Origin: Vanessa cardui
Taxonomy: Eukaryota; Arthropoda; Insecta; Lepidoptera; Nymphalidae
NCBI RefSeq assembly: GCF_905220365.1
Contig: NC_061151.1
Location: 2,040,197 to 2,104,196, forward strand
Direction: 5' to 3'
DNA: 64,000 bases
The translations under genes and the position numbers were made by a program. The notes under the pieces were generated by a model, which was not told where the DNA came from, did no database searches, and saw nothing but the letters and a program-made list of their open reading frames with translations. Shown piece by piece: positions 45,973 to 58,771 of this stretch; within the stretch, counting starts at the first letter, position 1, and each line of letters begins with the position of its first letter.

Positions 45973-46240
45973 AACTAGCGACCCGCTTTCGCTCGGCTGC
46001 AAAGATGATACTAAATGTACTACAGAATCTGTTTATTTACGACGTCACATTAGAAACTTCTAAAATTATCAGTGTTACTTTACTACATTGCCCATGTATT
46101 GTATACAAAAACCTTCCTCTACAATCACTCTATCTATTAAAAAAAAACTCATCAAAATCCGTTGCGCAGTTTTAAAGATTTAAGCATACATAGGGATATA
46201 GGGACAGAGAAAACGACTTTGTTTTATACTATGTAGTGTA
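45973..46240 (+). repeat. Repeat G copy downstream of reductase A
   Basis: ctagcgacccgctttcgctc to aaaacgactttgttttatac. Confidence 0.6.
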
Positions 46241-46374
46241 CATTAGGACGATACTTCTACCTATTTCTGTTCTCACTACGGTTTGAAGGAAGCTGCACCT
46301 CATCTTATGATCTCATTTAATATCAAAATCAAAGCGTTGTTAATAAATGTTAAGCGATCAAAGATCTTTAAACA

Positions 46375-46445
46375 TAGGGGTCTGTTAGGGATCTATTCTT
46401 GGTCCAATTTTCTTCTTCATTTACACAAATGACGTGGTAAGTAGG
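46375..46445 (+). pseudogene. LINE reverse-transcriptase motif fragment
   Basis: The translation reads GSILGPIFFFIYTNDVV, the conserved (G)xxQGSILGPxLFLIYINDL motif of non-LTR reverse transcriptases, with a stop just before it. No flanking domain is recognisable. Confidence 0.55.
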
Positions 46446-46769
46446 GTAAGAAATAATAATGAAATCGTATTGATGTAAACTGTTTAATTAGTCCGAATAC
46501 AACAGTACGGTAGAACAATGATATATAAAAAATAGAATAACATATAAACCAATTAATTTTTCGCCACAGCGAATAATTAATTCAGAATTTAATTATTAAT
46601 TACAAAAACAAGTGAATAAAGTGGACAGCATAAAAACAATGAGACAAATTAATATTCATTGATTAAATTACATTCCTTTTGAAACAGAAAATAATGTGAA
46701 AAAATAAATATTTTTAATTGAAAATTTTATACGAACGACGAATAGTATTACATTGTTATCGTACAGCCT

Positions 46770-47388
46770 GGGTAGTAAAGGGTTCGTCACCTTAAGATCT
46801 ATTTTCGTGTGCTTTACCGATCGCGCGTATATGACACTGACAGACATATTTTGACAATTCAGTAGAAGACATCATATCCAATTTAAATTTGTAATGACTA
46901 ATTACGCCAAGAATTTATCTACAAATATAATTGGAGTGTCTGTTTTGTAATATTAAAATACCCTTTTTTTACTCAACGCACATGTATGTATACATGGCAA
47001 ATATACCAAAATAACATTTTTTACTATTTTCGTCTGTCTGTCAGTTTTTTCCGACTTATCTCTGGAACGGCTTGACCGATTTTGAAGGGAATTTCACTGG
47101 CTGATAACTGATATAATAAAGAGTAACTTAGGGTACAATAATTATTTTTTTCGTTAAATTCAAACGCTTACAAGGTCGCGGGCACTATTCGTGTTGATCT
47201 AAAACTAGACGTAGTTCAAATATGTTACACTATTTTGAACCAAATTATAATACTATGTGAGTTTAATTTTAAATGCAGTTGTCAGTTTAGTGCTTTAGTT
47301 TCAAAAGGTACTAAGTGTTTACGACTTGATTTAGGAACGAATTTGAAAACTAACGAAGGTTTTCTTACTCTGACTGTACATGGCCAAT
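46770..47388. mobile_element. Repeat family M, expanded copy
   Basis: The left end gggttcgtcaccttaagatc and the right end gaaggttttcttactctgac match the short copy at 59787-59980, but about 400 bp of other AT-rich sequence separates them. Confidence 0.45.
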
Positions 47389-47871
47389 TAACAAAAACAT
47401 ATTAACAACATTAAGTACTTTAAAAATTAGACAACCCAATATATAATGACTATAAATAATATTATGATACGACATTGGAACCCTTAAGAAAAGAGCGTAC
47501 TCCTGCCTCAAAGGCCGGCAACGATCTGCTAGCCCCCTGGTGCTGCATATGTCTCTGCGTATTATGCAAAAAAGGATGGTCTCTACGAAAATCTCTGACA
47601 TTTTTAAAGCGGTCAACAATTAAAATTTAGTAAATTGAACCATATTCATTTGTGAATACATCAGGGTCATCCAAAGAATTCCATTCATTTCTGTTTTTGG
47701 CAGAAGTCATCCAGTGCCCTCCTCCGTAGGCCACCGAGCGTACCTCTCTTTCTAGCGCCAAAAGGTCCTTTTCATCTCGTGACGAAAGTCCAAGTGATAG
47801 ATGATTTAAATTTAAATTCAAAGATGGGTTACGCTAAAGTTAAAGAGAGAAATATATTTTTTTTTTCCTTT

Positions 47872-48155
47872 TATTTTTGGTGTAGGTTGGCGGACGACCA
47901 TATGGGCCACCTGATGGTAAGTAGTCACCATTACCCATAGACAATGACGCTGCAAAAAACATTAACTATTCCTTAAATCGTCAATGCGCCACTAACCTTG
48001 GGAACTAATATATTATGTCCCTTGTGCCTGTAGTTACACTGGCTCACACACCCTTCTAACCGGAACACAACAATACAGAGTACTGTTGTTTGGCGGTAGA
48101 ATGATGAGTGGGTGGTACCTACCCAGACAAGCTTGCACAAAGCCCTGCCACCTAG
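47872..48155 (-). repeat. Repeat C copy
   Basis: tttttggtgtaggttggcgg to cttgcacaaagccctgccac; intergenic. Confidence 0.78.
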
Positions 48156-48529
48156 TGTTATAGTAGTATTATGAGATTATTTTTATCGTAATTTGAATAC
48201 TTGACTTACCAGCACTATATTCATAGTTTCTTGGCGAGGTCCAAGAGTCAGTGATCTACAAACTTACGGTATAGTAGCAAGCTCCGTATTACGGCCAGGT
48301 AAACTGTTTCACTTGATGTTGGTGACATGGAGGTTCACTATTCCCATCGAAGGTTCCTTTGAGCTTGCCATGGAGTCGAGAGGCATAAAAAATTGACTTT
48401 CAAAACGTGATCGTAACAACTTCGCCGTTTTGATATCTTGAAATATATAAAAAATATATATAGAAAGTTCAATGGCAGACACTTGCTCCAGCTCCTTCAG
48501 TATTTTTTATAATTTCAAAGCTACTTTAA

Positions 48530-48813
48530 TTTGATAGTTTGCGGGCGAGGATATGGATCACCTGATGGGAAGTGGTCATCACCCATAGACATTGGCACTG
48601 TTAGATATATTAACCATATATGTATATATCGCCAATGTGCCAACCAATCTTGGAAACTAAGATGTTAAGTCACTTGTGCTTATTACAGTGGCTCACTCAC
48701 CCTTCAAACCGGAACACAACAATACTGAGTACTGTTGTTTGGCGGTAGAATATCTGATGAGTAGGTGGTACCTACTCAGAAGGGCTTGGACAAAGCGCTG
48801 CCACCAAGAATCT
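48530..48813 (-). repeat. Repeat C copy
   Basis: gatagtttgcgggcgagg to cttggacaaagcgctgccac; intergenic. Confidence 0.75.
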
Positions 48814-49079
48814 GTAACTTTGTAACTGCACAGCCATACCCACAACCCCCATCCAGACTCACAACATAGTCTATGTCTCTTAATTTGAATTCATTCTTTT
48901 TTTTTTAATTGATTCGCGGAAATTTAGTATTTGCAATTTTAATTTCACTGTTTTGTTATTACTTTTACGTGTTATATATTAACACTGTGTTGTGACTTCT
49001 ATTAATGAATATTAAGTTTGCATAATTAAATGGAAAACAGTAATTGACTCTATTGTATACGGTATTTACCATTTACCTA

Positions 49080-49312
49080 CGCCGATGGTTTTGGATTCTC
49101 CCTTTGATTGGGTTGTCTGGAAGAGATGGCTAAAAAGCCATAAGTCCGCCCATTGTACAACACTTTTAATGTACTTCTTTTGTTTTGTTTTTTTTTTTTT
49201 TTTAATCCTTTTTTTTGTATTTTATTAATTTTATGTTACTTTCTTTTTTGTTTCTGTTTGTGGTGTGCAATAAAGAATTATAAATAAAAAAAATAAAAAT
49301 AAAAAATATTTT
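49080..49312 (+). mobile_element. LINE 3' end with AATAAA tail
   Basis: A segment with GGTTGTCTGGAAGAGATGGC and later GTGTGCAATAAAGAATTA followed by A-rich sequence resembles the short 3' ends of lepidopteran LINEs. A long T tract (about 49190-49205) lies inside. No coding remains. Confidence 0.4.
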
Positions 49313-49576
49313 TGATGTTTATATTTTGGACGGTATGATGTTGTTTGATCCTGAAATAAATAAAAACGAGCCCAAGCAAGTTATGACACGATCATTGAAG
49401 ATTTGATATTATTATTAGGGCATTTGATAACTTCTCTCAAACGATAAATTTCTATTTCTAATTTGGTGTCTACTAACACTGTTGTGTTTTTGACTATTCA
49501 TCCGTGTTGGTATTCTGGTACACTAATAAATTACACACGAAATGGAAGATCTAAAATAAGACATCTGACTACCACA

Positions 49577-49695
49577 CCAATATATTTTTTTTTTTTTTTT
49601 TGCGAATGGTCAGTTACTGTTGGCCAGAGTGGGCACTACAGCGTCACCGTCAGCGGGCGAGTCACAGAAGACTCAGCCGGATGTTGGGAGCCCAG
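49577..49695 (-). mobile_element. Poly(A)-tailed retroposed fragment
   Basis: A T run on plus (about 49577-49600) is followed by about 95 bp of GC-rich sequence unlike its surroundings. Read on minus this is a GC-rich fragment ending in poly(A), so probably a truncated retroposon. The family was not recognised. Confidence 0.35.
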
Positions 49696-50084
49696 TGAAG
49701 GGCTTATATTATTTTACGTGATCGATATAAATTAGTTCAAGTTTAGTAGTAGATGTCATCTATATAAAAAACAGTAGTTAATACGCAAAAATTGAAAATC
49801 TAGTATTTATTATATATTGAGAAAACGCTTTATAGATATTAAATATCATGATTTGAATAGCAGAGAAATCATCATCAGAGCATCCTCCTCCACCAGAAGA
49901 AACACTACGTTTATTAACAGTATCATGTGACTTTTTACAAATAAGAACATCATTAATTCCACTTCAGTGTGGACAGATTATTTTTACTTAATGAAATCCA
50001 GAGCTGAGAAGACAACCAGATCGAGATCTTTGAATTAGAGAACAATAACCAAACAATACAATCCCATGGTTTGCATTGGTTGGT

Positions 50085-50165
50085 AAATTTGCATCTGACT
50101 TGTTAAGTCATTTATGTACATGGGAAATAGAAGTTGACCAAGAATAGATCCCTGAGAGACCTCTA
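50085..50165 (-). pseudogene. LINE reverse-transcriptase motif fragment
   Basis: On minus the translation reads EVSQGSILGQLLFPMYINDL, matching the QGSILGPLLFLIYINDL signature. Flanking sequence is too decayed to classify. Confidence 0.6.
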
Positions 50166-50380
50166 TTTTTAATGATACTCCGGGAAGTCGCTTACCATTT
50201 ATTAACCATCTGAATTTGATTGTCCTAACATGAGATCACAAGATTAAGAGTAGCTTGTTTTAAACTGTAATGAGATCCGATAGGTAATAGTATTTGCTTA
50301 AGATTAGTTTAAGTTTGACGTTGATATTGAATAACAGAACAACATCTTAGATTTATTCGTTTCTATGGTTTTGGATTTTC

Positions 50381-50667
50381 AGCCGAGATGTCCCAGTGGT
50401 AAGAACGCGTGCATCTTAACTCGATGATTGCGAGTTCAATTCCAGGCAGCACCACTGAATATTCATGTGCTTAATATGCGTTAATAATTCATCTCTTGCT
50501 CGGTGGTGAAGGAAATCATCGTGACAAACCTGTGTGCTTAATTTCATAGAAATTCTACCACATATGAATTCCACTAACCGCGTGGTGGAATATGTTCCAA
50601 ACCCTTTCCTCAAAGGACGAGGCCTTAACCAAGTAGTGGGAAATTTACAGGCTTTTATTGTTGTTTG
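50381..50667 (+). repeat. SINE-A
   Basis: Plus copy, cagccgagatgtcccagtgg to tttacaggcttttattgttg; intergenic, downstream of both reductases. Confidence 0.78.
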
Positions 50668-50745
50668 TATGATTTAGAAAATGATGATGATGACTAAAAG
50701 GACATTAGGATATTAGATTATTGGTAAAACCAGTAAGACGAATTA

Positions 50746-50751
50746 TTTATT
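50746..50751 (-). promoter_or_regulatory. Probable poly(A) signal of reductase B
   Basis: AATAAA on minus about 30 nt after the stop. This gives a very short 3' untranslated region, unlike that of paralogue A. Confidence 0.55.
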
Positions 50752-50780
50752 TATACAATTTTGAGCCAGAACGATACAAT

Positions 50781-53700
50781 TTAAAATAATGCCATTATAT
50801 ATTTAAAGAACATAGCAACAACGAAATATGCGAAAGTAATAACAGCAGAAGTTAGCTTATATAACCCGAAAAAGTACAATGGGACAATTATATAATGGAT
50901 GATTTTCAGCACCGACTGTTTCTTCATAGCGTAATCTCTGTTTTTCAAATCGTCTTTTACGACAAATTTCCCAACGCCATACGACCAAACTAAGATCAAT
51001 TCTCTCATGTGTACAGATGTTATATCACAATTGTAGATCACTTTGTCCGTTTCCGATAACTTGTTGTGGAGACTCAGCGTGTTCTCATCGTGGAAGTTCC
51101 ATTCGTTGTTTAAATAAAACGATAAAACAGATGTAAGGGAATGCGCCAGTTTGTATACCTTCAATAACCTGAAAATTAAACAAATGTAGTAAATTATTCT
51201 TCCAATTTCTATGATGTAATACGTAATACACAATTTGTAATATATTTGTATATGTCACAGTAAGATTATTACAAACATCGTTAGATTACAATCTTTGTCG
51301 TGAGATTGTAAACTGTCAAAAGATTGTGAACGTTTATATAACTAACAATGAAACACATATAATTTCAATAGCTCATAACATTTCGGTAAGGTAAGCTTGG
51401 AATATTTATTAATTAAACTGAAATTTACTTCGATAGATTATAATCCACTGAAAAATAATGCGTTAAGTTGTAAACAATGTATTACGGTTCACAACCTTTC
51501 GACAGTTTACAATATCGCAAGTTAGATTATAATCTAACGGTATTTACAATTTTACGGTGACATATACATAAAGAGGCTATCCTTTATACTTTCCAAATAG
51601 AAGCATTCATTTGTTTTTCGTTCATTTGAATAGTAAGAGGAAACATATCAAAAGTTATAATGAGACCAAAACGCAGTACAAGCGTTTATATCAGACCTCT
51701 TTGGTCTGGTTCTGTTGTAATTTCTTAGTAGACGTCTCCAGTGTTGTATTTAGTATTTACACTCCTTTATCGGACCTTTTGTTGAGCTGAACTCTTGTCC
51801 TCTATTCGCTCATCAGATAATCAAAATTAAAAAAATACTTTATTCAAGCAGGCTTTTACAGTCACTTTTGAATCGTCATTTAGCAACTATTTTAAGTGAA
51901 GCTATCAACAGTTCGGAAAGTCGATTCTACCGAGATGAACCGGCAGGAACTCAGTAGTTACTCTTTTTCAACATTTAAAAATACGGTCATGTTAGTTAAT
52001 TGCCATGTCGAGAAAGCACTTTTTTATGCACAGACACTATAATTATAATATGTCTTGCTCTAGCCACTAGTCTCACTGAATCTGGTGTTTTTTTAATGAA
52101 ATTTTTTTTTGTCATGAGCATGACCTAACTTGTACAAATATGTTAATAATACCTTGCTTTTTGTCCAACCAACAAACAACATCCATCCACTATAACCGCC
52201 GGAATGTAATGGAAAATCAGTGTCAGCAGTAAATGGAAATACTTGTTTGAGGTGACCAGTACACTGCAATACCATAACGCCTGTGGTGGTATAAGAGCCC
52301 TTGATTCATTATCCACAACATTATGCAGTTCACCTGTAACATGGAAAACATTTACAAAATCTAATGATTTTACATCAATCAATACACAAATAAATCACTC
52401 TCCGCAAGGTTCTCCTGAATTGCTTATAGGCCACGTGATGATAAATAGTACTCATGGGCATTAGGCCTGTAAGAAATACGAAGCATTATTCTAACATCAT
52501 CAATACGCCACCAACCTTGGTAATTTAGAAGTTATGTTTCTCATTCACTGATACCTGCTGGAAAACAGTAATATTTATCACTTTACTCCAATGTGGATTG
52601 ATGGATTCACATGTGGCAAAATTTCGTTGATTTAGACATATGTAGGTTTCCTTACGATGTTTTCCTTCACCGCCGAGCACGAGATGAAATATAAACACAA
52701 ATGAAGCACATGAAAATTCAGTAGTTTGAATCCGCAATCATCGGTTAAGATAAATGCATCCTGACCACTGGGCCATCTCGGCTAATTGTGACATAATTCG
52801 CTCTATAACACTTACCGTAGGTCAGTGGATTTCTGTTACCACTAACGGTATAAATTTTTAGCTCTTGGTTTCCTCTGCTAAATCTCTCGTACGTTTCCAT
52901 TGCTGATATTATTATAGCATTGCTCACGATGTCCACAGGGACCACGTCTACTTTTATATTATCAGCTAATAAAGTGTGCATAACGCCCAGTCCGAGACCA
53001 AGAATTATCTAAAAAGAAATTAAGAGTATTATGATGAAAACTATATGTTTCCCTTTGAGACTTGCAGTGTCTTTATAAGCTTTAGTGAGTGGAGTGAAAT
53101 GGGCAAAGTAAATTAGAGAATAGAGGAGAGAAGATATATACTCATAGATCGATCAATAAATGAAACCATAATAATATTTTGATGGAATATCTAAAAGATA
53201 ATCAGAAGTGAAACAAATTTTTGGACAATTATAATAGTCGATATTAGTTTTGTATGCTCTACTTCAAGATGCACAACAAAACCTAGCGGACATTATTCTG
53301 TCTGTGTATGTATTCAATCGTCATCATCTTTTTAACGATAGAGAAGCTGATGTGTTATAGCGCCATCTAGCGGCGAGTAAAAACAATATGGGTAATAGTA
53401 GAAACATTATCCATGAAAGAAAACTTACAAGTACCACTTTTCATGGTACTTTTTAACGTTGTCATCCCTAAAATCTCAAACAATTATCTAATACCCGTTT
53501 ATTCTGTATAAGATTTATTTTCTAATCGATCGACCTGAAGTCATCAGTTCTAATTTATCTTTTTTTATCAATGACGTCACTCACCCCGCTTGGTCCGTAC
53601 ACGTTTTGGACGTCAACCCATCCGAGTGTTGGTTCCCTGTACGCGGCTATCACTGGAAGAAGAAGCATGGTTTTGTTAGGGATATGCCCAATTACATAAT

Positions 53701-56700
53701 TCGTATACTAATTAGCAGCTAGAGCACGATTATTATTTAACATTTTGCGATTAATGTATCGTTATTCATTAACAGCTAATAATTTCCTACCTTGGATCCT
53801 GTTAATTTTAACAACAAAATGGCTAATAAAATCTGAAGTTACTTAAAAATGTATCTGAAATTATTTTCCAAAAATATAGGGACATTTTTTCAAGCAATTA
53901 TTTTATACAGAAAGAACGTTATGAAAGAAATTGCTAGCTAAGCGGTTATCCAACGGACTGTAACTATGTGTAGTCTGGTATTGGAATAAAGAAATAATTA
54001 CTTAGTAACTAATTACATCCCTGTCTGTCTCGGTCTGGAGATAAATAACCTTTACCTACCTACCTTTAAGATTTACTAATTTCATGTAATTTACTAATAG
54101 TAATCGCTTACTAAACCATATATTTCAGTATAATGTCGGATATCTTACCGATCGCTGGTCGAACGATGCAAATAGGCAAGCCCTCTCCCATCACCCTGAC
54201 GAGTTCCTCAGCGACTGCTTTTGTGATGGCGTAAGAGTTCGGTCGTTGTACCAAAAACCTTAAGAATAGATAAAAATATAAATATAATAGACTAACTTCT
54301 ATCAGTTATGTAACTTCAAACAAACTTGTAACTGGTTTGATATTATAAAAGTTTTTGAGTTGAAGTTAGTGAACAAATGCTTCAGCAAAATCAGTTTTTA
54401 AGATTCAAGGACATGACGAATCCGCAATTCGCATTCGGTTCCCTTATTTAACATATAGACCGGGAGAGGATGACACGAAATATTAGGTCATTTGTACCAG
54501 TATGGCGGTCCTTTAGGGATTTAATTACGTAAAGGCAAAAAGGAAAATGATGGTCATGGCGTTCGCTTCGGTGGCCCAATCGCTTGGGCGTCAATCGAAC
54601 GCGTCGGTTTATCGGTTTATCCGACGCGTTCGATATATATATAACGAGTATCGAACGATATTTTCCACAAAAATGCTTGTATTTTCAGATAGTCGAAAAA
54701 AAGAAGTAGGCGGCATTACGCTACAGCCTAATCTTTTTTTTATACTATCTGAAAATACAAGCATACTGATACAAATGTGCTAATATTTTGCGTCATCGTC
54801 TAATATCTTAATAACCAAATATAACACTATCAGAAGTTCTAACATAAGGTGGAACTTATATTTCGATACATTTGATATTTGTAAGTGGTAATTTTATATG
54901 ATCTGTCACTCACGGTTGGAACATGGCATCCAGTTTCTCATCATCCATAGTTTCAGCGAGTTGTATCATAGTTTCAGGATGTATAGGACTCTCATAAAAG
55001 TCTTCTTTTACTTCCCCTTTGATACGATCTCTTGTTGCGTGTGTGTACGCCGTGGACACGTGGATTACCGATCTGGAAACATATATGATATATTTACATT
55101 AAAGACTCTGTAAGTGCTGTAAACGAAATAATCTAATAATTACAATAATTATTTTCATTTTTCTCGTACATATAAACGATAAAGTCATTTACATGAATAA
55201 GAAAAAAAAGAGGACCAAAAATTGATCCCAATGTTAACCTTTTAGAGGTGACACGAAAGGTCTGATTAACACTAATTGAATTCATTACTTAATAAGGGTA
55301 TCCGACTAAACTGCCGTTTTTACAGAGAAAATAAATGATTGCTTTATTATTACGTTAAAACTAGAATGTCTGTGAATTTTTTTTCGTTTCAGTGATCATA
55401 TCAAGATATGAAATATTTGCTTTCTCGGGTTGAACTGACGCGAGAATCGATAGCGACGAATAGCGTCGAATGGCGTGATAAGCTATTTCTATTGGATCGG
55501 CAGTAATCGGTTTAGTTGAATGTGCCGATGCTACATCTAAGTTCTGTCGTATTATACTTAATTGATTTAAAGTTGATTAATGTATACGTGTCAAAGTGTG
55601 AATGCCGTTTACAGTTTAAAATTAAATTTTATTCTAATAAACTATTACTATTTTTTATCTCAATACTTGGTCAAATAAATCACTCCTTGAATGCTTTGAA
55701 TAAGCCCAAACTAATCTTCTTATATATAAAAGCGAATACCACTCTGATACATCTCTCTTACAAACTTCAAATTTGGCAGGTAATCTACCTACCTTATAGG
55801 TAGACATTTGATTAAGACGGATCTTAGAAAGCTCCACTTCTAAGGGGGTTAAAAGGGGGTTTCGACAGTTTGTGTTTATACTTCGCGCGGGTAATATTGC
55901 ATGTTCAGTACATAAAATGACTAGTGCGATACTTTGTTCTATCATTACAAAACGTATGTATAGAATAATAAAAATATTAACTAACTTCAAGTGTTTGCAA
56001 GCTTTAGCTAATTTCAGCACTTCTCTGGTTCCTTTGATGTTTGTAAAAGTAGCCATTTTGAGAGTTTCACGGAAGTTCACCGACGCGGCGGCGTGGAATA
56101 TTACGTTCACCTAAAACAATAAAATAAATAAATATGAGACAACATCGCATACATTACTCTGATCCCAATGTATGTAGCTAAAGCACTTGTGTTATGGAAA
56201 ATCACACTGGCTGATTATATATATACTAGTAGCTGTTGCCAGCGGCTTTCCTCGCGTTTTAGGGATTTGGTTGTCATGTGTCTGGCAAAAAAGTAACCTA
56301 TGTCCTATCAGGGAATTTAAATTTGCTTCATACCAAATTTCATCAAATTCGCTTCACCAGTTTGATAGTAAGAGCGACACACAGACAGACAGACAGAATT
56401 ACTTTCACATTTAAAATATAAGTATAGATTTATGCTTCAAAAAGTCGTCTCCTTACCTCATCAGTCAGCCTCGCCCAATTCTTCTCATCAATGCCGAGGT
56501 TATCTTTGCTGGAGTCACCCTCTACGACCACGAGTTTGTTGGCAACATTCGGTTGCTCTTTGAGAAGTTCTTCAAAGAGCTAAAATTATAAAACATTTTT
56601 CTTTAATATTAACGTTATAAATACCATAACTTTTTGCGTCATTAGACAAGTAGTTGATTCGAACAACTTTGTATTATCATGACGCTTATGTGTGTTATGA

Positions 56701-58771
56701 TATGCTATATTCGTAATGTTATATACAACAACAGTTTGTACATTCCCACTGCTGGGCTAAAGGCCTCCTCTCCCTTTGAGGAGAGGGTTTGGAGCATATT
56801 CCACCACGCTGTTCCAATGCGGGTTGGTAGAATGGACATGTGATAGAATTTCGATGCAATTAGACACATGTAGGTTTCCTCACGATGTTTTTATTTCACC
56901 TCCGAGCACGAGATGAATTATAAACACAAATTAAGCACATATAAAATGTGCTTGCCTGGGTTTAAAGCCGAAATCATCGATTAAGATGGACGCGTTCTAA
57001 CCACTGGGCCATCTCACCTAGTTTTATCGCAAAAAGGCATATCTATGTGTGACTAAAACACTTCAATTAAATAATATCCATCATCATCATCCATCAATGC
57101 ACCCATCTCAGATATTCACAACTTTGACAAGGTAACTTACTGACTTCTATCAGTATCTTAGAAGAAGCTATCATAAAGCTTCATCAAAGGTATAACACCT
57201 CGCCTCATTGCCTCCACTGGTGACAGGAGGGTTCGTTTTTTGCGAGGATCCATATTCCAAATCTGACCGGCTGTGTTTGAGAGATTAAGAAACAAAGAAC
57301 TGGATAAAAATTATATAAAATTACTAGTAGTGCAACGTACCGGATCATCCAAAACAGCCTTAAGTCTTTCTTGAACTGTCTTTCCCTTCTTAACTCTCAG
57401 CAACATGTAAATTTTTCTAACATTAGTCGATCTAAAAATAAAAATGACACATTTAAACAATGTTCGAGGTCTTGAATAGAACCAAAGGACTTAACAATAG
57501 AAAGGCTCAGCAACGTTTTATCTCGATACAATTACATCAAGTGTTTGTGATCTTTACGTCACCAGTAATGCGAACCGCACGTCGTTCCAACCAATCCAAA
57601 GGCTGCAAGTGCATGTCGGAGTTATCCCATTGGGCAATATTCAAAGGAAGCGATATTCAACGCAAGACCGCACCTTTTTTCCTTGGAAAAACGTATTAGG
57701 CGTTTCGTTTCAGCGCTGAAGGCACCGGAATAGCCATTAAAACCCAACAGTACCCTACTACAACTTTTCGGGGGGACGTCACGAGTTGGCTTGTGCATAC
57801 TATGTCCTGATAGTAAGTAGGCCGCACTTTGATCAAGAATTATAATTATGTAATCCTTTGGACTAAATTTACATTGAACGTCAAACAGCGTGGCAATTTT
57901 GCTTTGTATCACAAGCGTAGTGCCACATACCTGCTTAGAATTAAACCCAACAAGATTATCAGAGTACCATTGGTTAATGAGGTCTATCATACTATCGAGT
58001 TCAACATCAAGATCTCTCCACTTCTCCTTAATTTCCGCTTATCCTTAGGCTACTGTGCGTCCATAGCACCCCTCGTGCACTGCACTATCATCTGCACAGC
58101 AATGTATATTCCAACGGGTGAGCATATCATTGATATGGCAAAGGAAGAGTGTGGGGAAAGCATAGAACCATAGTGGTTCACAGCATTCAACGCATGGAAT
58201 TTTAGAAGTGCAATCATCAGCTATGACGCAATGGCTAAGCTTGTGTAGAAAGCTAGCAATTCTAGCTCTGCACATGCAGAGCTGAACTAGCAGACCTTAT
58301 GCCTGTCGTCTTTGAAAGAAGAGTTCTGTGTCACAATCTGTCGACTGTTTGTTAGTAGATCGGCTTTCTTCTGCGGACTCTGGGCCAGCGATACATCCGG
58401 ATTTATAAGCGATGGTAGCGAAGGTTGGCAGATATTCGCAATAAATGTAGCTCGAGCATTGATTGTATGTTAGCACTTGAGTTTATCACCGTACGGTGGT
58501 AACAGACCAGGCGTACAATTAAAACCCTACCATAAGATAAATCTTTTAAAATAATGAAGTAAATAGGATATACCTTAAAGAAGTAAAGTAATTCTACGTA
58601 CCTAAAGATTTTGTCGATCATATGCTTCCCAACAAAGCCCGAACCACCAGTGATAAACACGACGGCATCGTCGTAAAACTTCTGCACCAAAGAGTTTCCA
58701 CTTGTTATTGCTTTTTTAATTGCATTATTCGTTGCCTGCGCCTCTTCTTGTATTTCTTCAATAATCCTCAT
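50781..58771 (-). CDS. Fatty acyl-CoA reductase B (inverted paralogue of A)
   Basis: Ten minus-strand exons: 58771-58602, 57431-57341, 56579-56457, 56110-55986, 55072-54914, 54258-54149, 53652-53585, 53008-52816, 52333-52153, 51168-50781. Total 1608 nt, 535 residues. Exon lengths equal those of reductase A except for one codon in exon 1. TGGSGFVG lies at residues 41-48 and the YxxxK catalytic pair at Y232/K236. Both domains are intact, with no stop or frameshift. The start ATG sits one codon downstream of the aligned A start. An acceptor (GTTTTAG) lies just upstream, so a 5' non-coding exon lies beyond 58790. Introns share alignable sequence with A, showing a recent duplication, but lack the RTE copy. 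Intron 1 holds a broken LINE reverse transcriptase. Same predicted reaction as A; division of labour is unknown. Confidence 0.95.
51246..51572. mobile_element. MITE-like element (TATATGTCAC ends, repeated TTAGATTACAATCT)
   Basis: The left end tatatgtcacagtaagatt and the right end read inverted, tatgtatatgtcaccgtaaa, match. Internal gttagattacaatct and agattgtaaactgtc strings repeat in both directions. Related copies occur at 33585-33780 and 24640-24705. Confidence 0.6.
51824..51992 (-). repeat. Repeat D copy
   Basis: aatactttattcaagcaggc to tactctttttcaacattta; reductase B intron 9. Confidence 0.75.
52420..52560 (-). repeat. Repeat C decayed copy
   Basis: gcttataggccacgtgatga to the tcattcactgatacc region; reductase B intron 8. 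Confidence 0.5.
52590..52785 (-). repeat. SINE-A fragment in reductase B intron 8
   Basis: Minus partial copy, from ccaatgtggattgatgg to gcatcctgaccactgggcc, ending 31 bp from the donor of exon 8. Confidence 0.72.
54594..54634. repeat. Perfect 14-bp hairpin
   Basis: Arms atcgaacgcgtcgg (54594-54607) and ccgacgcgttcgat (54621-54634) with a 13-nt loop. In intron 5 of reductase B, 40 bp from a second hairpin. Confidence 0.75.
54673..54764. repeat. Perfect 20-bp hairpin
   Basis: Arms atgcttgtattttcagatag (54673-54692) and its exact inverse (54745-54764), spacer 52 nt. The matching intron of reductase A lacks it. Possibly a MITE remnant. Confidence 0.75.
55180..55243 (-). pseudogene. LINE reverse-transcriptase motif fragment
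   Basis: On minus the translation reads LTLGSIFGPLFFLIHVNDFI, a decayed QGSxLGPLLFLIYIND motif. It lies in intron 4 of reductase B. Confidence 0.5.
55412..55560. mobile_element. MITE family E, partial copy
   Basis: Contains ttgctttctcgggttgaac, the gcgacgaatagcgtcgaatg segment and the terminal gccgatgctacatctaag. In intron 4 of reductase B. Confidence 0.68.
56130..56206 (-). repeat. SINE-B tail fragment
   Basis: atgagacaacatcgcatac to gtgttatggaaaatca; reductase B intron 3. Joined directly to an inverted Helitron-like end. Confidence 0.6.
56226..56430 (-). mobile_element. Helitron-like end, inverted
   Basis: actagtagctgttgccagcg and ctcgcgttttagggatttgg to cagaattactttcacattta; reductase B intron 3. 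Confidence 0.5.
56728..57019 (-). repeat. SINE-A in reductase B intron 2
   Basis: Full-length minus copy, acaacagtttgtacattccc to ctaaccactgggccatctca. Confidence 0.8.
57460..58280 (-). pseudogene. Degenerate non-LTR reverse transcriptase in reductase B intron 1
   Basis: On minus, fragments in changing frames read PTLFLCHINDML, IHCCADDSAVHEGCYGRT (a decayed YADDS catalytic motif), DLINQWYSDNLVGFN, and finally LDWLERRAVRITGD. The order matches the palm-to-thumb part of Jockey/CR1-like lepidopteran LINEs. Several frame breaks and stops make it non-functional. The outer borders are approximate. Confidence 0.7.

Larger units (their letters stand above)
45831..50780. other. Non-coding interval between convergent reductases
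   Basis: The 3' ends of both reductases face this 5-kb spacer. It holds repeat G, reverse-transcriptase motif fragments, repeat M, two repeat C copies, a LINE 3' end, a poly(A) fragment and a SINE-A. No gene. Confidence 0.65.
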
